Shown here: one piece after another, positions 25,029-37,787 of the stretch
How the letters are laid out: every line of letters starts with the position of its first letter
Numbering within the stretch: the first letter of the stretch is position 1
Origin: Anthoceros angustus
Lineage: Eukaryota > Streptophyta > Anthocerotopsida > Anthocerotales > Anthocerotaceae
Reading direction: 5' to 3'
Length of the DNA stretch: 64,000 nt
NCBI GenBank assembly: GCA_010909165.1
Contig: VJWM01000007.1
Span: 372,001 to 436,000, forward strand
The notes under the pieces: generated by a model
Databases searched by the model: none
Seen by the model: the letters and a program-made list of their open reading frames with translations, nothing else
What the model was told of the DNA's origin: nothing
Program-made: the position numbers and the translations under genes

Positions 25029-28000
25029 ATGCGCTGGGTTCGTGCTGTTAGCGGCGACTTCAAGGGGACTCCTCCCTCGCCGCGGAGGTCAGCTCTCGTT
25101 GCTTTGTCGCTCACGGCCCAGGCCTAGCCAGGCTGGGCTTGGAATTGTTTTCGTTGTTTGCTTGCTTGTCTTGGCGTTTTGGGTTGCATGAGGAAGGCTA
25201 CATACACTCCAAATTGCGCAGTGGGCACTCGACCGTGCGAGTGGGAGGATCATTCGTTGTCGTCTTTGGTGGCCTTGTGGACAAAACCTTCTTGCAGGAC
25301 GTTACCGTTTTAGACACTGGTATTAATCGATTCCTTTCGTGATCGTGTTGATGCACAACCCAGACACACGCTCAGGCACGTCATGGCTCTTTTGCAGACA
25401 ATGACATCTGGTTCACACCACCCAGTACGCTCGGTGATTCCGACGTCCCTGCTCCAAGTCCGAGGGCGTTCCATGTTGCTGTGGCCATGGATACCAACAT
25501 GTTTGTTTTCGGTGGACGTCGAAATGGGCGGAAGAGGTAGGAATGTTGCCTAGCACCAGGCAGTAGTCTTTGCCCGGCCTCGTCTGTCCTTCTCTGCAAA
25601 CGTCCTTCTGATTTGGGTTCGTTATAACGTGGCAGGCTGGGAGACTTTTGGATGCTTGACACAGGTGATTGTGAAGGAAGCCTCCCAGAGTTTGAAGCAG
25701 TTGTATTTTCAAATGCTGGGTTGACTATTGGAGGTGGCAGGGTCTTGATAATGTAGCCTGGAGCACTCATTTGGGTGGTTGGTGCTTGGTTGGGCTTCAG
25801 TGACATGGCAATGGGCAGAATTGGTTGGCTTTGGTGATATTCCACCAGCACGGGATTTTGCAGCCGGGGCCTCAGTTGGTAATGGGAAGATTGTGATGTG
25901 AGATTCAAGCTACCCTGTCGCTTTCTTGCTGGCCTTTGATCTGGCGGTACTATTTTAGCTCACAAGTTTGTTGGATCAACACAGATACGGCGGGTGGGAT
26001 GGCGACAAATGGCTTTCAGACGTGTTTGTCCTGGACACAAGTATGCACGTCTTAAGGACCTGATTTTCAGAATCAGTGGGAGGAAGCTTCTTCTGTTTCG
26101 TTACAATGACTGTGCACTGTCCGCCTGTAGTGTCATTGGAGTGGCAACGGTTGCCAGTCGTGGGACCAACACCCCCACCACGCTGTGGTCATTCTCTGAT
26201 AATGCTCGAGAAGCGCATGCTTATATTTGGAGGCAGAGGTGCAATGTTGATTGGGATATAGCATTTTACTTTGAGGTCATTTTAAGTTGACTAGCAGCGT
26301 CTTCAACATGACTAGGGATTTCATGACCTGGTTGCTCTATTTCAGGTGGCTGTAGCTCTTACCAGTGGTTGTCACTGGGCAGTCTTAGTTTTTAGCTAAT
26401 GCTGTTCTCTAATTTCTCAGGAGGTGGTGGCCCTATTATGGGAGACCTGTGGGCACTGAAGGGGCTGTTTGATGGAGGTATGCATCGTGGAAATTCTCTT
26501 TGCAAGCAAGTGGAGGTGCAATATGATTTATATCAGATATTTAAGGTTGATGATAATGGACGAACAATAGAGATCAACTTACTTTGTTGGCTGGTTTGCC
26601 AGAGACGGAACATGCTCAATGGACTCAGCTTAAGCTTCCTGGCTCGTCGCCCTCAGCACGGTGTGGACATTCCATCACCTCTGGTGGTTCTCAGGTAACG
26701 TTTAGCCTCTTTCATGCCACTTTGCAGGGATGGGGGTCAATTGCCTGTTCTCTGAGGGATTCTTTATGGAGGCTGATTTGCAGCTATTTATATTTGGCGG
26801 ACATGGGACTGCGGGTTGGTTGACTCGTTACGACATATATTTCAATGATGTGGTCGTTCTCGATCGTGGTATGTAAGACCTGGTGCAAGGACTGGTGTGA
26901 TTAGAAAGTGCTTTGTGGATGAAGGTGCCCCATTTACATGAGACTTTGATACAGACATGAACCTCTCACAGACTTAATGGCAGCTGTGTGGGTGTTGAGA
27001 TGTTTAGCTGGCAGATATTAGGCGTGTTCCAAGGGCTGTTCTTGTTCATCGCTGTTTGACTTCCCCTTCATCCAATGTCTGTTGTGCATGTTTCCAGCAT
27101 CTGTTCAATGGAAGCAGCTGACCGTGCTTGGCGATTTACCACCGCCAGTGGCTTATCATTCTATGACTCGAGTCCGAGGTCGACTCCTTTTGTTTGGAGG
27201 ATATGATGGGAAGGCTACCTATGGGGACATTTGGTGGTTGGTACCCGAAGGTTGATCTCCAGGTCCCAATTCCCACCTTTCGTTTATTTGCACATCTTGG
27301 TGTCATCAGCTTCCTCTGTTTTCTATACTTGCAGTAGGGAGAAGTGAACAGTGAATCTTAGTCATGGTCTCAATTACACTTGAGTTTCCAATGTCCACAG
27401 ATGATCCGATAGGTAGTCGAGCTTTGCAGCATTCAGAATCAGCAGTGGCTGCAACGGGCTCTGCACAGAGATCGAGTCAAGGTGGCAAGGTTTGTGGCAT
27501 GACTTCTATATCAACAGAAGCAGTAGTTTCAATAGGTGTTAAACTCATGTCGACCGAGCCACTCTAACCTTGTGCCATGCACACAGATCTGGAACTCCAC
27601 AGGACTGCCTACAACCGACAAACTTCGAAAGCGCTTGGGCTTGCCGGCCCTTGCAGATCCTCCTCTGCCAGCAACTCAAACTGACAAACAGGACATGAGG
27701 ACCTTACCAGTTGTTGAAGGTTCTGAAGACGAACTAAAGGTTGCTTTGCATAACGTGACTGTGCCTAACATTCCTTTACATCACTGTGCTCCATCGGCGC
27801 CGATCTCTTGTATGTGCTTAGATCATTGGATGTGCGAAATTTCAGGTTATTCGAGACAGATGGTCGACAGTTCATTCTGCGGATTTACGTCTAAGCGAGT
27901 TGGAACTTCTCTTGAGTCATTATCAGGACCTCGTTGCTGATTCGCACAGGTGAGATGCCGACATAGTTGCATTTGTCCTTTTGATTGCCATGTCGCCGGG

Positions 28001-28318
28001 AGGCCCTGAATGCCTGGGTAGAAGCCAAACCTGATTCTCTATTCGGTTGTATTTGTTTGCTGGCAGGCAAGACGTAAATGGTGAATACAGATTCTTCCAC
28101 CTCAGAAGTGCAAACGAGGTTAGCAAACCTTTCTTGACCTATGGTTACGCTACACATGTGGCTATTTAAATCAGGTTGCCAAACCCATTTGTGTCTCTCT
28201 CTAGGTGCGAATGGATGATGTCGATATTCTGCTATCCGAATATCGCAAGTTGGCTGACTCCAAGGAACTGAATCGTGAATCCTACTCTCTACTCTTGGAT
28301 TACCGTGCAGAGGAATGA
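25029..28318 (+). CDS. Kelch-repeat protein (plant galactose-oxidase-like beta-propeller family)
   Basis: A predicted cytosolic beta-propeller used for protein binding; the substrate or partner is unknown. Exon 1 (25029-25087) codes [19 protein letters not shown] and joins to [20 protein letters not shown] starting at 25222. Further kelch blades are seen: [20 protein letters not shown] (about 25465-25535), [18 protein letters not shown] (about 25985-26040), [19 protein letters not shown] (26180-26245), [15 protein letters not shown] (26420-26465), then FIFGGHGT- and LLFGGYDGK-like strands (26790 and 27190). After the propeller comes [19 protein letters not shown] (27580-27640) and a C-terminal helical tail, [18 protein letters not shown], ending at TGA 28316-28318. 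About six blades are visible. The overall layout resembles a conserved plant kelch protein family with the same C-terminal tail. Exon joins in the middle are approximate. Confidence 0.85.
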
Positions 28319-28412
28319 CATTTTCTGGATAACATACGCGATTTCTTAAATAAATCGCACTACTTGTATATCCCGAAGCTAGGGGAAGGGTTGAATTATA
28401 ACTAAACATGGC

Positions 28413-29287
28413 TCAGCCAGACTGTTGCCTGTTCATCGCCTCAAGGTACACGTTCAGCTCATCCAGCTTCTGCATCCTCAGTCTTTCGCTTAATGTGACA
28501 ATCTGGCACAACCATTGTTTAGTGAGTACATAGCTTTCCGGCCAAGCATCGATAGGCAGGAAGGAGATTGCAAGCTGTGGTCCTTTACCTCCATCAACCT
28601 GCACACAAGCTCTGTTTTGATTTTGCTCTTCTCATTGTAGGCTTCCACAGCGTCTTTCAACTCCTTTTCCTGCGCATACAAAGCGGAAGCAGCTTAGATC
28701 ATCAACCAACCGAACAAGAGGCTTCCAAGAATTCCAAGTAAAAGGTGAAACTCAAACCTTCTTTTCACAAAGCTGCTTCAAAGGTCTCAGATCCCTGTCC
28801 ACCGTCTCGATCTTCTTTCTGATATCAGCAACTTCTTTCTTGGTAGGATCCTCAAGACCTTCCAACTCCTGTCACCAGACGAGCTCGCGTCACATCCTGC
28901 CGACGCAAATGCAAAGGAGAACAGTGTGCCAAACTCCCACTTGCAGCCTTACGTACTCACTCTACGCAGTTCATCCAGGCGGCGTGCTTCCTGCTCAACC
29001 CGGCTGAGCTGAGCCTCAACCTTCTCCCTCACTTGCAGCTTCCGACGCTGGATCTCCTCCTCTTTGGCGTGCAACGAGTGCACAGCATTGTCCGCCTGCT
29101 CCTCCTTGTTTCTGAACCCGTTGCTGAGATGCGCCGGCACGGAGCGCAGCGACCGCTGCTGCTCCCAAGCCACTTTCTCCTGCTCGGCAGCTCGCGCACG
29201 CCGATCGCTATCCTGCGCCTCCTGTTGCAGTGTGGTTCGCAAGCTCCGCTCCAGGCCTGCCGCCAGGAAGCCTAGATCCGACGTCAT
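28413..29287 (-). CDS. RAB6-interacting-golgin-like coiled-coil protein
   Basis: A small, almost wholly helical protein related to plant proteins annotated as RAB6-interacting golgin, expected at the Golgi; function in plants is little known. In order: GLERSLRTTLQQEAQDSDRR, HAKEEEIQRRKLQVREKVEA and RVEQEARRLDELR (29287-28965), LEGLEDPTKKEVADIRKKIE and DRDLRPLKQLCEKK (about 28870-28755), KELKDAVEAYNEKSKIKTEL (about 28670), and a last exon (28505-28413) with ERLRMQKLDELNVYLEAMNR. Heptad charge patterns run throughout. The ATG at 29287 is chosen because the codon further upstream lies at a 3' splice site (TTTTGCACAG), so an untranslated or coding 5' exon probably exists near 29460-29700. It converges on the kelch gene with 94 bp between stops. 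Confidence 0.7.
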
Positions 29288-29759
29288 GGCCTCAGCTTGC
29301 GTTGTTGTCGGAGCCTCTGCTTGCCTGTGCAAAACAAAAGACTCACAAAAGCCTCTATGAACGACTAATAATAATATTCCTGTCTAGACACAAACTGGCA
29401 TACACTACTCTCAGGTACATATGTCATGCATCCATGCATCCATGTGGATACATACATCTATGTATGAAGACCTGCTGAAGTTCTAAATTCCAATGCGTCC
29501 CGCCAACGTGCTTCTAGGCGCGCAAGAGGAGAACTGCGCACGCCCGTCTTCAATTTTGCCTGCTTTTGTGTTCCTCTGATGCGGACAAGACATTCGTGCA
29601 ATTTAGTGCAGAAGGTAGAGAGGGTAGAGCAGCGGCGGGCTGTGATCATGCGGGCTCCTGGAACGCAGCTTCCGCGAAGGCTCTTGGCATTGGGACGAGC
29701 AGGAGCCAGGCACAGAGACGCAATTGCAGCAGAAGTGTAGCACCGCTGCAAAGCCGACG
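29288..29759. promoter_or_regulatory. Divergent promoter/leader between golgin-like and KIN14B-partner genes
   Basis: The two start codons are 472 bp apart and diverge. An acceptor site just upstream of the golgin ATG shows that part of this interval is an intron and first exon of that gene. The true intergenic part is therefore shorter. GC is high (about 29490-29760) and falls in the intron part (29330-29460). Confidence 0.5.
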
Positions 29760-32700
29760 ATGCACATGATGGATGTGAACCGCAGCGGCTCTTGTGCAGC
29801 TGAGCAGGAAATCAGAAAGAGCTTGGCATTACAGGCGAGGCTGGGAGCCCATCTGCAGGAGGAAGCGGCATTGCATGAGCGGGAGAATGTGGGTTCGGGA
29901 CCGCGCACCAGGCGCGCAGCTTCCAGGTCACCTGCCATTGACAAGAGCACCGTGAGCATACCTTCTCTGCAGGAGAAGTTGGGTTGGGGCAGGCGAAGTG
30001 GGAACGCAATGCTGCAACGGGCTGCGAGCGCAAACGCCCGGGCTCGCAGGGGCTCTCTAGAATGCCAGCAGGATTGCAGGGAGTCTATCTCTCTCGGCCG
30101 CCGCTTTGTGTCAGCTTCTTCTTCTTCGTCGTCTGTTTCCACGGATGGGAGAGTGTCCCTCTCTTGCAGTTCGGACGAGGCTCATCTTTCCAGTATTTCC
30201 ATGCACAAGAGGCTGTCCATGTTGGAGGAAAGAGTGAGTGGCATTGCAACTGAGCTTAGAGGTACCAAGGACGTGCTGGATTCGTTCAATCCCGCTTGGT
30301 CTAAGGGGCTGTTGGCGGAAATTCAGTCCAAGATTTCCATTTTGGAAACAGCTATGATTCTGCATATGGGAGCAGTGTCAGCCCCTGTAGCTCAACACGG
30401 TAGTTGTGTTACTGGGAATCTTCCAGCAGAGGTTAAACAGGCAAGGGAAACTTCTGTTCAGGATTTATGCGGGATCCACGGCCAGGAGAAGGAAAGCATT
30501 GTCGACTTTACCAAGTGCAAGGTACCGTACGACACAGTCGAAGCTCGTGATGGAAGCTGCCTGCCGGCAGTTGCACGCATGCGGGTTGTGACTCAATGCA
30601 ATGATGATGGTGGTAAGAATGTGCATAGAAATCTCGAGCAAGGGCAGTCAATTGAAGATGAGTTTGTCCGGCAGACATTGCAGCAGGTTTCAAATGTGCA
30701 GGATGTGGATCATTCACTATCTCCTGTAGGGCAAGGGTCCTGCAACTATGAATTGGAGACTGGTACCAGCGGTAACAGTACGTTATCAGATATTTCACAT
30801 GCTGTCAAGCAGTCAAATCACAAGGGTCGCTGCCTGGAGGACAGTTGCAGGGTTCAATCTGTAGTGAGCACTGCTGAGCGCCTTGTTACCCTGTCTGCAT
30901 CGAGAAGTTCTAAGGGTCCTAGGACCCTGGAACTCTCAAGGCCTTCATATGGCTCTGAAGGTGGGAAGGTAAGCTCCTCTGGGCTTCCTGTCTCGATTGA
31001 TAGGCAGCTGGACACCCAGGTGGAGTGGTGTAGTGGACACCGCATGAACTTTTCTCAATCAGGTGACAGCATTGCATTCTCCTTTGCCTTGGCTGGCCTT
31101 CGAACTGGGTAATTATCAACTTGGAAATAACCCGTTAAGCTGTGTTGTCCGCAGAGCCGTGCCAAATCCCTCCGTCAAATGCTGTGACGCTGATGGGGGG
31201 CGTGTCTGACTCCCATGTGGATCCACAGGAAGTAACTTATGCACCTTCACTGAGAGACCCTACTGGCAACAAGTCCGATTCTCTTCCCAATGATGCCGAC
31301 GGAGCAATGGAAGAAAGCTGGGAGGATCTCCTGCTCTCGTCTGATCAGTCTGCATCACAGCATTGTGGGAGCACACTGCCTCTTTGGCCAAACAAGCCGG
31401 TTATGTCAGAAGATAGACCGTATGGTAAACTGCACAAGATGGGGCACAAAACAGCGACTGCTGGGTGGTTTGTCTGTGAAGGTGAAGGTGTGGTGCTGGC
31501 ACATGAGGATGGTTCTTGCTCATTCTACGATGTTGCAAACATGGAGGTAGCGGTTTCTCTTCACCTGTAACAGCTGAAAAGGCTGCCGTTGCACCTATAA
31601 TTAGAGTATGTTCCCACTGACGGACCAAACACCTCTGGTTCATGTTTCCAGAGGATGGTTGAAGGTGCCCGTTCTTATCAAGGAGGATTGCTAACTGCCG
31701 GTGACTGTGGTGAATTTCACTGCAACAGTTGGCTGTGATGTTTCACGAATGAAAGGATTTGGTCCTCATAGGTCCAGAATGACTGGCTTTTGCTGTTGCT
31801 CTTTTCTGTCATAAGCGTCTGTAGGCTGATCTTGTGCAGACACATGAGCCATAGGGTTTTTCTATCATGTCACGGAGAACCGTTCATCTTTGTGGAAGCT
31901 TGATACATAGTCCTTTGTCCTTTGTTGGTAGGAAAGGCTGGTACTAAATTTTCTCATTGTCAATTACAGGAGAAGGTAGAATTTGTAAGTCCACTAGGAT
32001 TGGGACCTGGTGCTTGGCAAGACTGCTGGCTCATCAGAGCAGCTGGTGCCGATGGGCGCTCCAGCAAGTATGTAGTGGCAGCATCTGCTGCCGGAGCTAC
32101 TGATGCAGGTTTCTGTGTATGGGACTTCCAGGAGAGAAATGTTGCCGCTTACCATTGTGAGACATCCTCTGTGCAGCCCACTGCAGGCACAATAGCAAAT
32201 GTATCCCGCCAATGCCTATCCGACCGTCAGTATCCAGCCCAGAGACCTGAAAGTAGTCCCACGCTGAAGTCTATCCAGGCATATCCAATGAACAGCCTCA
32301 AGAGTGCAGCTTTTCATAGTCCACTCTGGTGGTACAGACCCTGTGGTCCCCTTCTTGCGTCAGCGGGAAGTGGTCTGAACACCTTGGCTCTCTATGACGT
32401 ACGGGATGGGGACATCGTGACTCGATGGCAGGGTCACAAGAGGGTTGCTGTTTTGAAATTCTGTAGTCCACTGCAATGGAGAGACAAAGGGAAAATCGTG
32501 GTTGCCTGCGAGGAATCTGTTGGAGTGTGGGATGTGAATTCAATGGCAGCTCGGAGTATTCATAGTGTTAATTTTTCAGGAAGTGCATTTTCTGCTATGC
32601 ACATTCCAAACGCAGATGCTGAATGCAGTGGAGGTGTCTGGCAAAGGTAAGTTCAACCTGCCGGCATTTTTCAGTGATGGGTTACTCTTACTGGTTGATG

Positions 32701-33291
32701 CAGCGTAGGTAGCTTCTTCCTCGGAGTCTTTTTCGAGCTTGCTGCTGACTGCACGTTTCCTGTCGCAGGAGACCTGCTTCAGAAAATGGCAAATGTGATG
32801 GGTTGCTTTGCAGCGAACGAGCTATCAACATACTTGATTTTCGTCTCCCAACCGCTGTGGCCTTGAGGATACCTCTGTCCTGTGAAGAGATTCAGTGCAT
32901 TTATGCCAATGGAGATTCAATATTTACCGGTGTCAGAGCCCAAGACCATCGGAGTCTGGCTCTCTCCCCAGGTTCCGTAAGTGACCAGCATAGCGTATTG
33001 CAATGGTCAATTCGGCAAGGCAAGCCTATGTGTGCTTACAACATACTTGGACGTGGTGAAGGTAACTCAGTCTGCCAAGTGTGGGGTTCCTCAGAGTCAG
33101 TCATGGCAGTGGACAACGATGGGCTATGTATCTTTGATGCAGCAACTGGGTTTGACGGCCCACAGGCAGGCATACGCGCACGGATTCCGGATGGGACCAA
33201 TGACCTCGTCGATCCAACCTTTGACTACTCTTGCTCCCGAATACTGCTGATATCAAGAGATAGGCCTGCCAACTGGTGTCATTGGCCTTAG
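29760..33291 (+). CDS. KIN14B-interacting-protein-like WD40-type protein (At4g14310 family)
   Basis: Related to the plant protein described as KIN14B-interacting (Arabidopsis At4g14310), a transducin/WD-like protein tied to a kinesin-14. Start chosen at ATG 29760 (MHMMDVNRSGS). Four exons fit: 29760-31062, 31155-31546, 31970-32646 and 32769-33291. The N-terminal half is low-complexity and basic, with a short coiled coil MLEERVSGIATELRGTKDVL near 30220. The conserved half starts at ESWEDLLLSSDQSAS and goes through ATAGWFVCEGEGVVLAHEDG, GPGAWQDCWLIRAAG, FCVWDFQERNVAAYHCE, WWYRPCGPLLASAGSGLNTL, VVACEESVGVWDVNSM, INILDFRLP, QWSIRQGKPMCAYN and DPTFDYSCSRILLISRDRPA at the end. This C-terminal order is that of the plant family. 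The first intron (31063-31154) is GT-AG and its left part is open in frame. Confidence 0.88.
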
Positions 33292-34017
33292 CGGTCTGCC
33301 TGTCTACGATAGAACGGTCAATCCAGCCGTTTTTGATTGGGCACCGTGTTTGATACTGCTCGGATCACTTCAAAGTTTTGTATTTTTGGTTAGGTACCTA
33401 TGCCCTCCAAGATGGCGTAACATAGCCTCGCACCAAGACCGAAGGCCAGAAGATAGCTTTACTCCTCGCCTGATTTCGTTGTGGTCCAAGACCTCCAATG
33501 ATCTTTCGATTGCAGGCAGGCTTGCAGGTGTACTTACTAGGAGTGGCGGCTACCCAGAGTGTCCGAAGCACTCCCCAGCTCGGGTGAGCACACCTGTGTG
33601 TAAGCGGCAGTGCAGTTGATGTTGTAGAAACTGTTGGCTGCTGGCTGGGATTGATGGATCGATTCAACAGTCTCTCAAAGGCTGGAAATTTCTGTTGTTG
33701 CCCAGTACCTACTGGTTTCGAGGAAGTCCTTCCCAATCACCCATTTTGCCCGAATTCATCGATGATCTCAGGATCCAGGAAAAATCTAAAACCGTAATAC
33801 CAATATTTCCTGAAACACAAGGGCTGTCATTCTGGGGTTCAAATTCAAGGACTCCTGAAATCGGGTCCTTCTCATTAATTCGAACGACGCAGGCTTTCAA
33901 CCAGAAGAGCACAGTTTAGCCAATTTACTTCCTAACTGAAAGTTAGAATTATGTCTTCTTCCTGATCACCTACAGAAACCCTGCAGTTCTAGTCTGTGGG
34001 ACTTGTTACTGGAGCTA
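33292..34017. other. Convergent intergenic region (3' untranslated sequence)
   Basis: It lies between the stops of two converging genes. No frame with family resemblance was found on either strand. It should hold both 3' untranslated regions. No clear repeat is seen. Confidence 0.5.
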
Positions 34018-37000
34018 TCAGCCATCTTGGCACAAAAAAGGATCTGCACAGGACCACAGCATGGGAGGAGCTTCCTACGTACCAACCGATGCAGGAGAAG
34101 GTCCGTCCACCATGTGCCAGTCCGGCTGTGGCAGTTGCATACGCTCACAATACGCGCCCTCCTGAAGCGGAAGTGAGCAAGCACTGTTTCTTGGTGACAC
34201 AACGTCATGATCCACTTCAGTCTGCGAGACAGAAGGCAGAGTTCCGGATTCATTGAACATATGGGGGCCACCGGACCTACTAAGTCCAAAGGCAGACTCT
34301 AGCCTTGCTAAACCCATCGAACTTGAGAAAGACGTTGTTGCCCAATTCTGTTGGTATAGCGTATCTGAGGACCCAAAACCTGCATTGCTATCCCTGGCTG
34401 AGGGCATCTCGCCAGGAATTGGACAGTGTGCCATGGCGGCCGCTGCAGGCAAAATAGAGGACCCATGAGGGAAAAACGACATCCCAGGTGCTGAACCTTC
34501 GCCATGATAATGCTCTCCAACATGGTCCGCAAAGCCAAAAAGCGCAGGGGCGTCGTCACCAAGGGCTCCACTTCCCGTCCCAAGTGCTGGAGAGGAGACC
34601 ACCACTTCTTCATGACTCTCTGACCCGCATCCCATCGTAACTGGAGAATTCGATACCCATAGATCCGTTGCCACAAACCCTGACCGCAATGCAGCAGAAT
34701 CAAACGATAAGGGTACACTGGACAGAACAGGCTTCCTATCAACAGCTTCATTCACCGCGTCTCGGTCACTCGATGCCGGCTCGTCACTCTCTGTGGACAT
34801 GTCTATTACAGGATATAGCAGCGAAGGGCTACTAGAAGTGACTCCTGTTGATGAGATTCTCGCCATGGAAGTATATGGAGCCGCATCTACTTTGTCCGGC
34901 GGCGCCGGCTCCCATGATCCATCCGGAAATACCATAACATCCACAACATTTTCCGTGGTATTCTTAAGCACCTACAATCAGCATACAGGCTTTGATCAAT
35001 GAACCACACAAGACAGGGAAAATGGGTGACTGCAGTGATGGAAAGCCAGTCGTTGCCCTCTACCTTTGCCATCTGTACGTCAAGCCGGAGATCTGGAAAG
35101 CTAACAGGTGTGGTGCAGTATGGACAGCGCCAGGCAGGCCTCCTCTTGTTGATTTCAACAAAACTCTCGTAGTCAAAACACTGCCAACTGCAAGTCAGCT
35201 ATATGAAGACAGAGACTCCTGCAATAACAGCGACTGAAACAATGAACAGTTCCATACCTGATGATGTTTGCATGAAGCTCCTTTAACAGGAGTGCTTATA
35301 CGCTTATGACTGTCAAATCGAAGGACAGCGTTAACATTTTTGACACGAGCATCATGGAACAGGGGCTATGCAGTCACTTGCAATTCCGCTGACAGCAGAA
35401 GAGAGTTTGCCACTAACTACATATGCAGGCAGCAAACGAAGTTCACCTGATTGGACAGCGTAAAGACACTCTCGAAGCGCCCTCAATGACATCTTCATCG
35501 TCAATTGCAACAGTGCTGCTTGCTGCCACACATGCACACAGTTTCCGAAGGTTGAGAAGAGTTCAGGAATCCTTGGCTGCTCGGACAGCATAAATGAACC
35601 ATGCGTTGTAACGAACCATTACCTGTCACGGCTTCGGGCAATGGCATGGCGTATTCTGGAAGCTTAAACGTTCTTCCCGATTTAAGCGTTGTCGTGATGG
35701 CAATAGCAATTGTATAAGAATCTGGATCACACATGATAGTTCATAGCTGTATGAGTTTCATATCTTGTCTTGGCACTATCTTATGGAGAGGGCAAAATAA
35801 AAAAACCCACATACCTGGGAAATCACCTATGACTTGCAGCACATTGAGTCCGTGACGAAGGAACTGCGTAACATCAGTGGGCACCTGAGGCCCAGAATCC
35901 TGGAAAAGGACCCGAAAAGAACAGGTTAGAAGGTCAATATGCATTCTTTTCCCCCGTAGAATTCCAGTTTGCAAATTTGGCTAGCAGGGACAGCGATGTA
36001 GATTGCACTGACCGTAGAAATGATCGTCCTCTTTTCCAGACCTCTTCCATTCACCAGAATACTGGACAAAATGTAGTGACAAAGACGAGAACTTAATAGA
36101 CTAACACAATCTTCAAAAGGAAAGACTTTGCATGTTCGAAGTTGCCTCAAAAGAGCCATGACACACCAGGTCCAGCAGAACTACTGACTACCTTCTTCTA
36201 GGGAAACAACAAGGGAAACAAGTTTCCATACTTGACTTGAGGCGGTGAGATGAGGCAAGACGACGTTTCAATGTTCTTGGGAAAGACAAACAGCCTCTGC
36301 CAACAAAGGACGGATTGAATTTAATGGAGAACTTGGACGCCAGAATGCACGACCAATTCATTTTTCATGTTGTAGAGAAACTTGTTATCAAGAGCTCCAA
36401 GCGCCACGAATCAGAGGTACCCATGGCGTACCAGGCGCTCCTGGTTGCTACCAAGCGGCGGCACGTTGAAATCGCAGAGCAAAACCTCGTAACCAAGCTG
36501 ACAGACCAACATAGTGTGCTGTCAGTGTCAAGTTCCCATAATCTGTCTTCATGTGAGTCTACAAAAATTCCAGAAGACAATGGGGAAAGCGAGTGAGCAG
36601 AAACCTTGGCATCTACCGATAAGATGACTGAGCTTACTTTCAACCAAGGAAGGTATCTGCATCAAGCTGATAACTGAGTGACTTCGTGCCTCCTCTCTTG
36701 AGGAGACAGACAAGATGCTGTGCTGACCATCACACATCGTCGACAACATACATAGACCCAAATATCTGGGACGACGCAGCTCTTGCTCTGGCAAAGGCCT
36801 GGGCTGCTTTCCCAGGGCCAAGACACATCTACACCCGGTAAACTGGCGGCCAACGTTTGTCAAAGCCTGCTAAGGACTGTATGCGTACCTGTCACTTATC
36901 CTATTGATGACCTGTGCAGTGTCCTGTGCTTCAGCATTATTGGGTAATTCCGGAGAAGACGGAGAGTGTTTGTCTTCGACAAAGTATGCTGTAAACTGCA

Positions 37001-37671
37001 GAGACAGTGGCACACAAGACTGTCTGTTGCGACTGCAGTGTCCAGTAATGAGCAAGAGCAAACGCAATAGAAGGATGGGACAGGTGCCTCACAGTGTGGT
37101 AGCTAGCCAGTAGCTCCTCCGCATCTGCAGCTTGGAACCACCCAGCAAGGCAGGCACTCTACGCAGCAGTGTGTGAAAGCGCGGTTAATGCGATGCAAAG
37201 CCGTCCTGCACAACGACGAAATGCACAGGCCTAGCATACCTTGAGAGAGAGGAGTAGCGCCATGATCGCTGGTCGTAGACTGACATCTTCCTTGACCTCG
37301 CAGACCTGCAACAAGAAATGTGTGCGCGTGTGAGTTCTGGTAATGTGCGGATGACGGGGAAGCAACCCGGGTAACGATTTCCGGAACCCACCAGCCTGAA
37401 GAGCTGCACAATGTCCGAAGTCACCGATGGCACCAGGCCGCTGGTCACGGCACGATCAACCAGTCTGTGCAGAGGAGAATTGGAGTTAACGTGATGGTGG
37501 GGCACAGTGCAAAGCTGCGGAGGGCGGACGTTAGAAGAGGTACCGAGAGAGGTGGACGAAGTCGCGCTTGAGCTCTGGTTTTTGTGCAACAGGGCCTGGA
37601 ACGAGCTTGGTTAAGAGGGAGGCGACGAGATCCGAGAGTCGGTCGTTAAGCTGCTGCTGTGGTGCTCCCAT
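34018..37671 (-). CDS. PIAL-type SUMO-protein ligase (SP-RING, plant PIAL1/2 family)
   Basis: Plant PIAL proteins extend SUMO chains (E4-type activity) in the nucleus. From ATG 37671 the first exon codes ALVASLL-like helix text ending KRDFVHLS, joined to RLVDRAVTSGLVPSVTSDIV (37460-37395), then VCEVKEDVSLRPAIMALLLS (37310-37245), as in the PIAL N-terminal helical domain. A middle exon reads NGRGLEKRTI followed by DSGPQVPTDVTQFLRHGLNV (36045-35830), the PINIT-like region. The SP-RING begins with ISTPVKGASCKHHQ (about 35300-35260) and continues QCFDYESFVEINKRRP, AWRCPYC and DLRLDVQMAK (35192-35067), so the Cys/His ligands are present. The tail is disordered and contains VIDMSTESDEP (about 34800), like a SUMO-interacting motif with acidic flank. 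The end uses a strong GTACGTAG donor near 34082 and a short last exon, stop at 34018. SIZ1 was considered, but its SAP and PHD domains are not seen. Confidence 0.87.
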
Positions 37672-37787
37672 GGTGGGTGCTATTGCCGAGCGGGCTTCAC
37701 GAAGTGCCGTAGTAACAGATAGGTCTTGAGGCGGGTGGGTGGGCAAGGCAACGACGAAGTGGAGGCTGTCCAGCCCGTCGGTGCAGG
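37672..37787. promoter_or_regulatory. 116-bp bidirectional promoter/5' leader region (PIAL-type ligase / 3D protein)
   Basis: The start codons diverge across 116 bp. The interval is GC-rich with no TATA-like box. It lies between a first exon beginning MGAPQQQLND on the minus strand and one beginning MPPYKMEMEC on the plus strand. Confidence 0.55.

Noticed and set aside
31063-31112. Continuation of the KIN14B-partner first exon to the stop at 31112
   Set aside because: A GT donor at 31063 in phase 1 joins the conserved next exon cleanly. The extra codons are intron.
34018-37671. SIZ1-type SUMO ligase
   Set aside because: No SAP or PHD domain is seen; the N-terminal helical blocks and the GRGLEKRTI...DSGPQVPTDV text fit the PIAL family.
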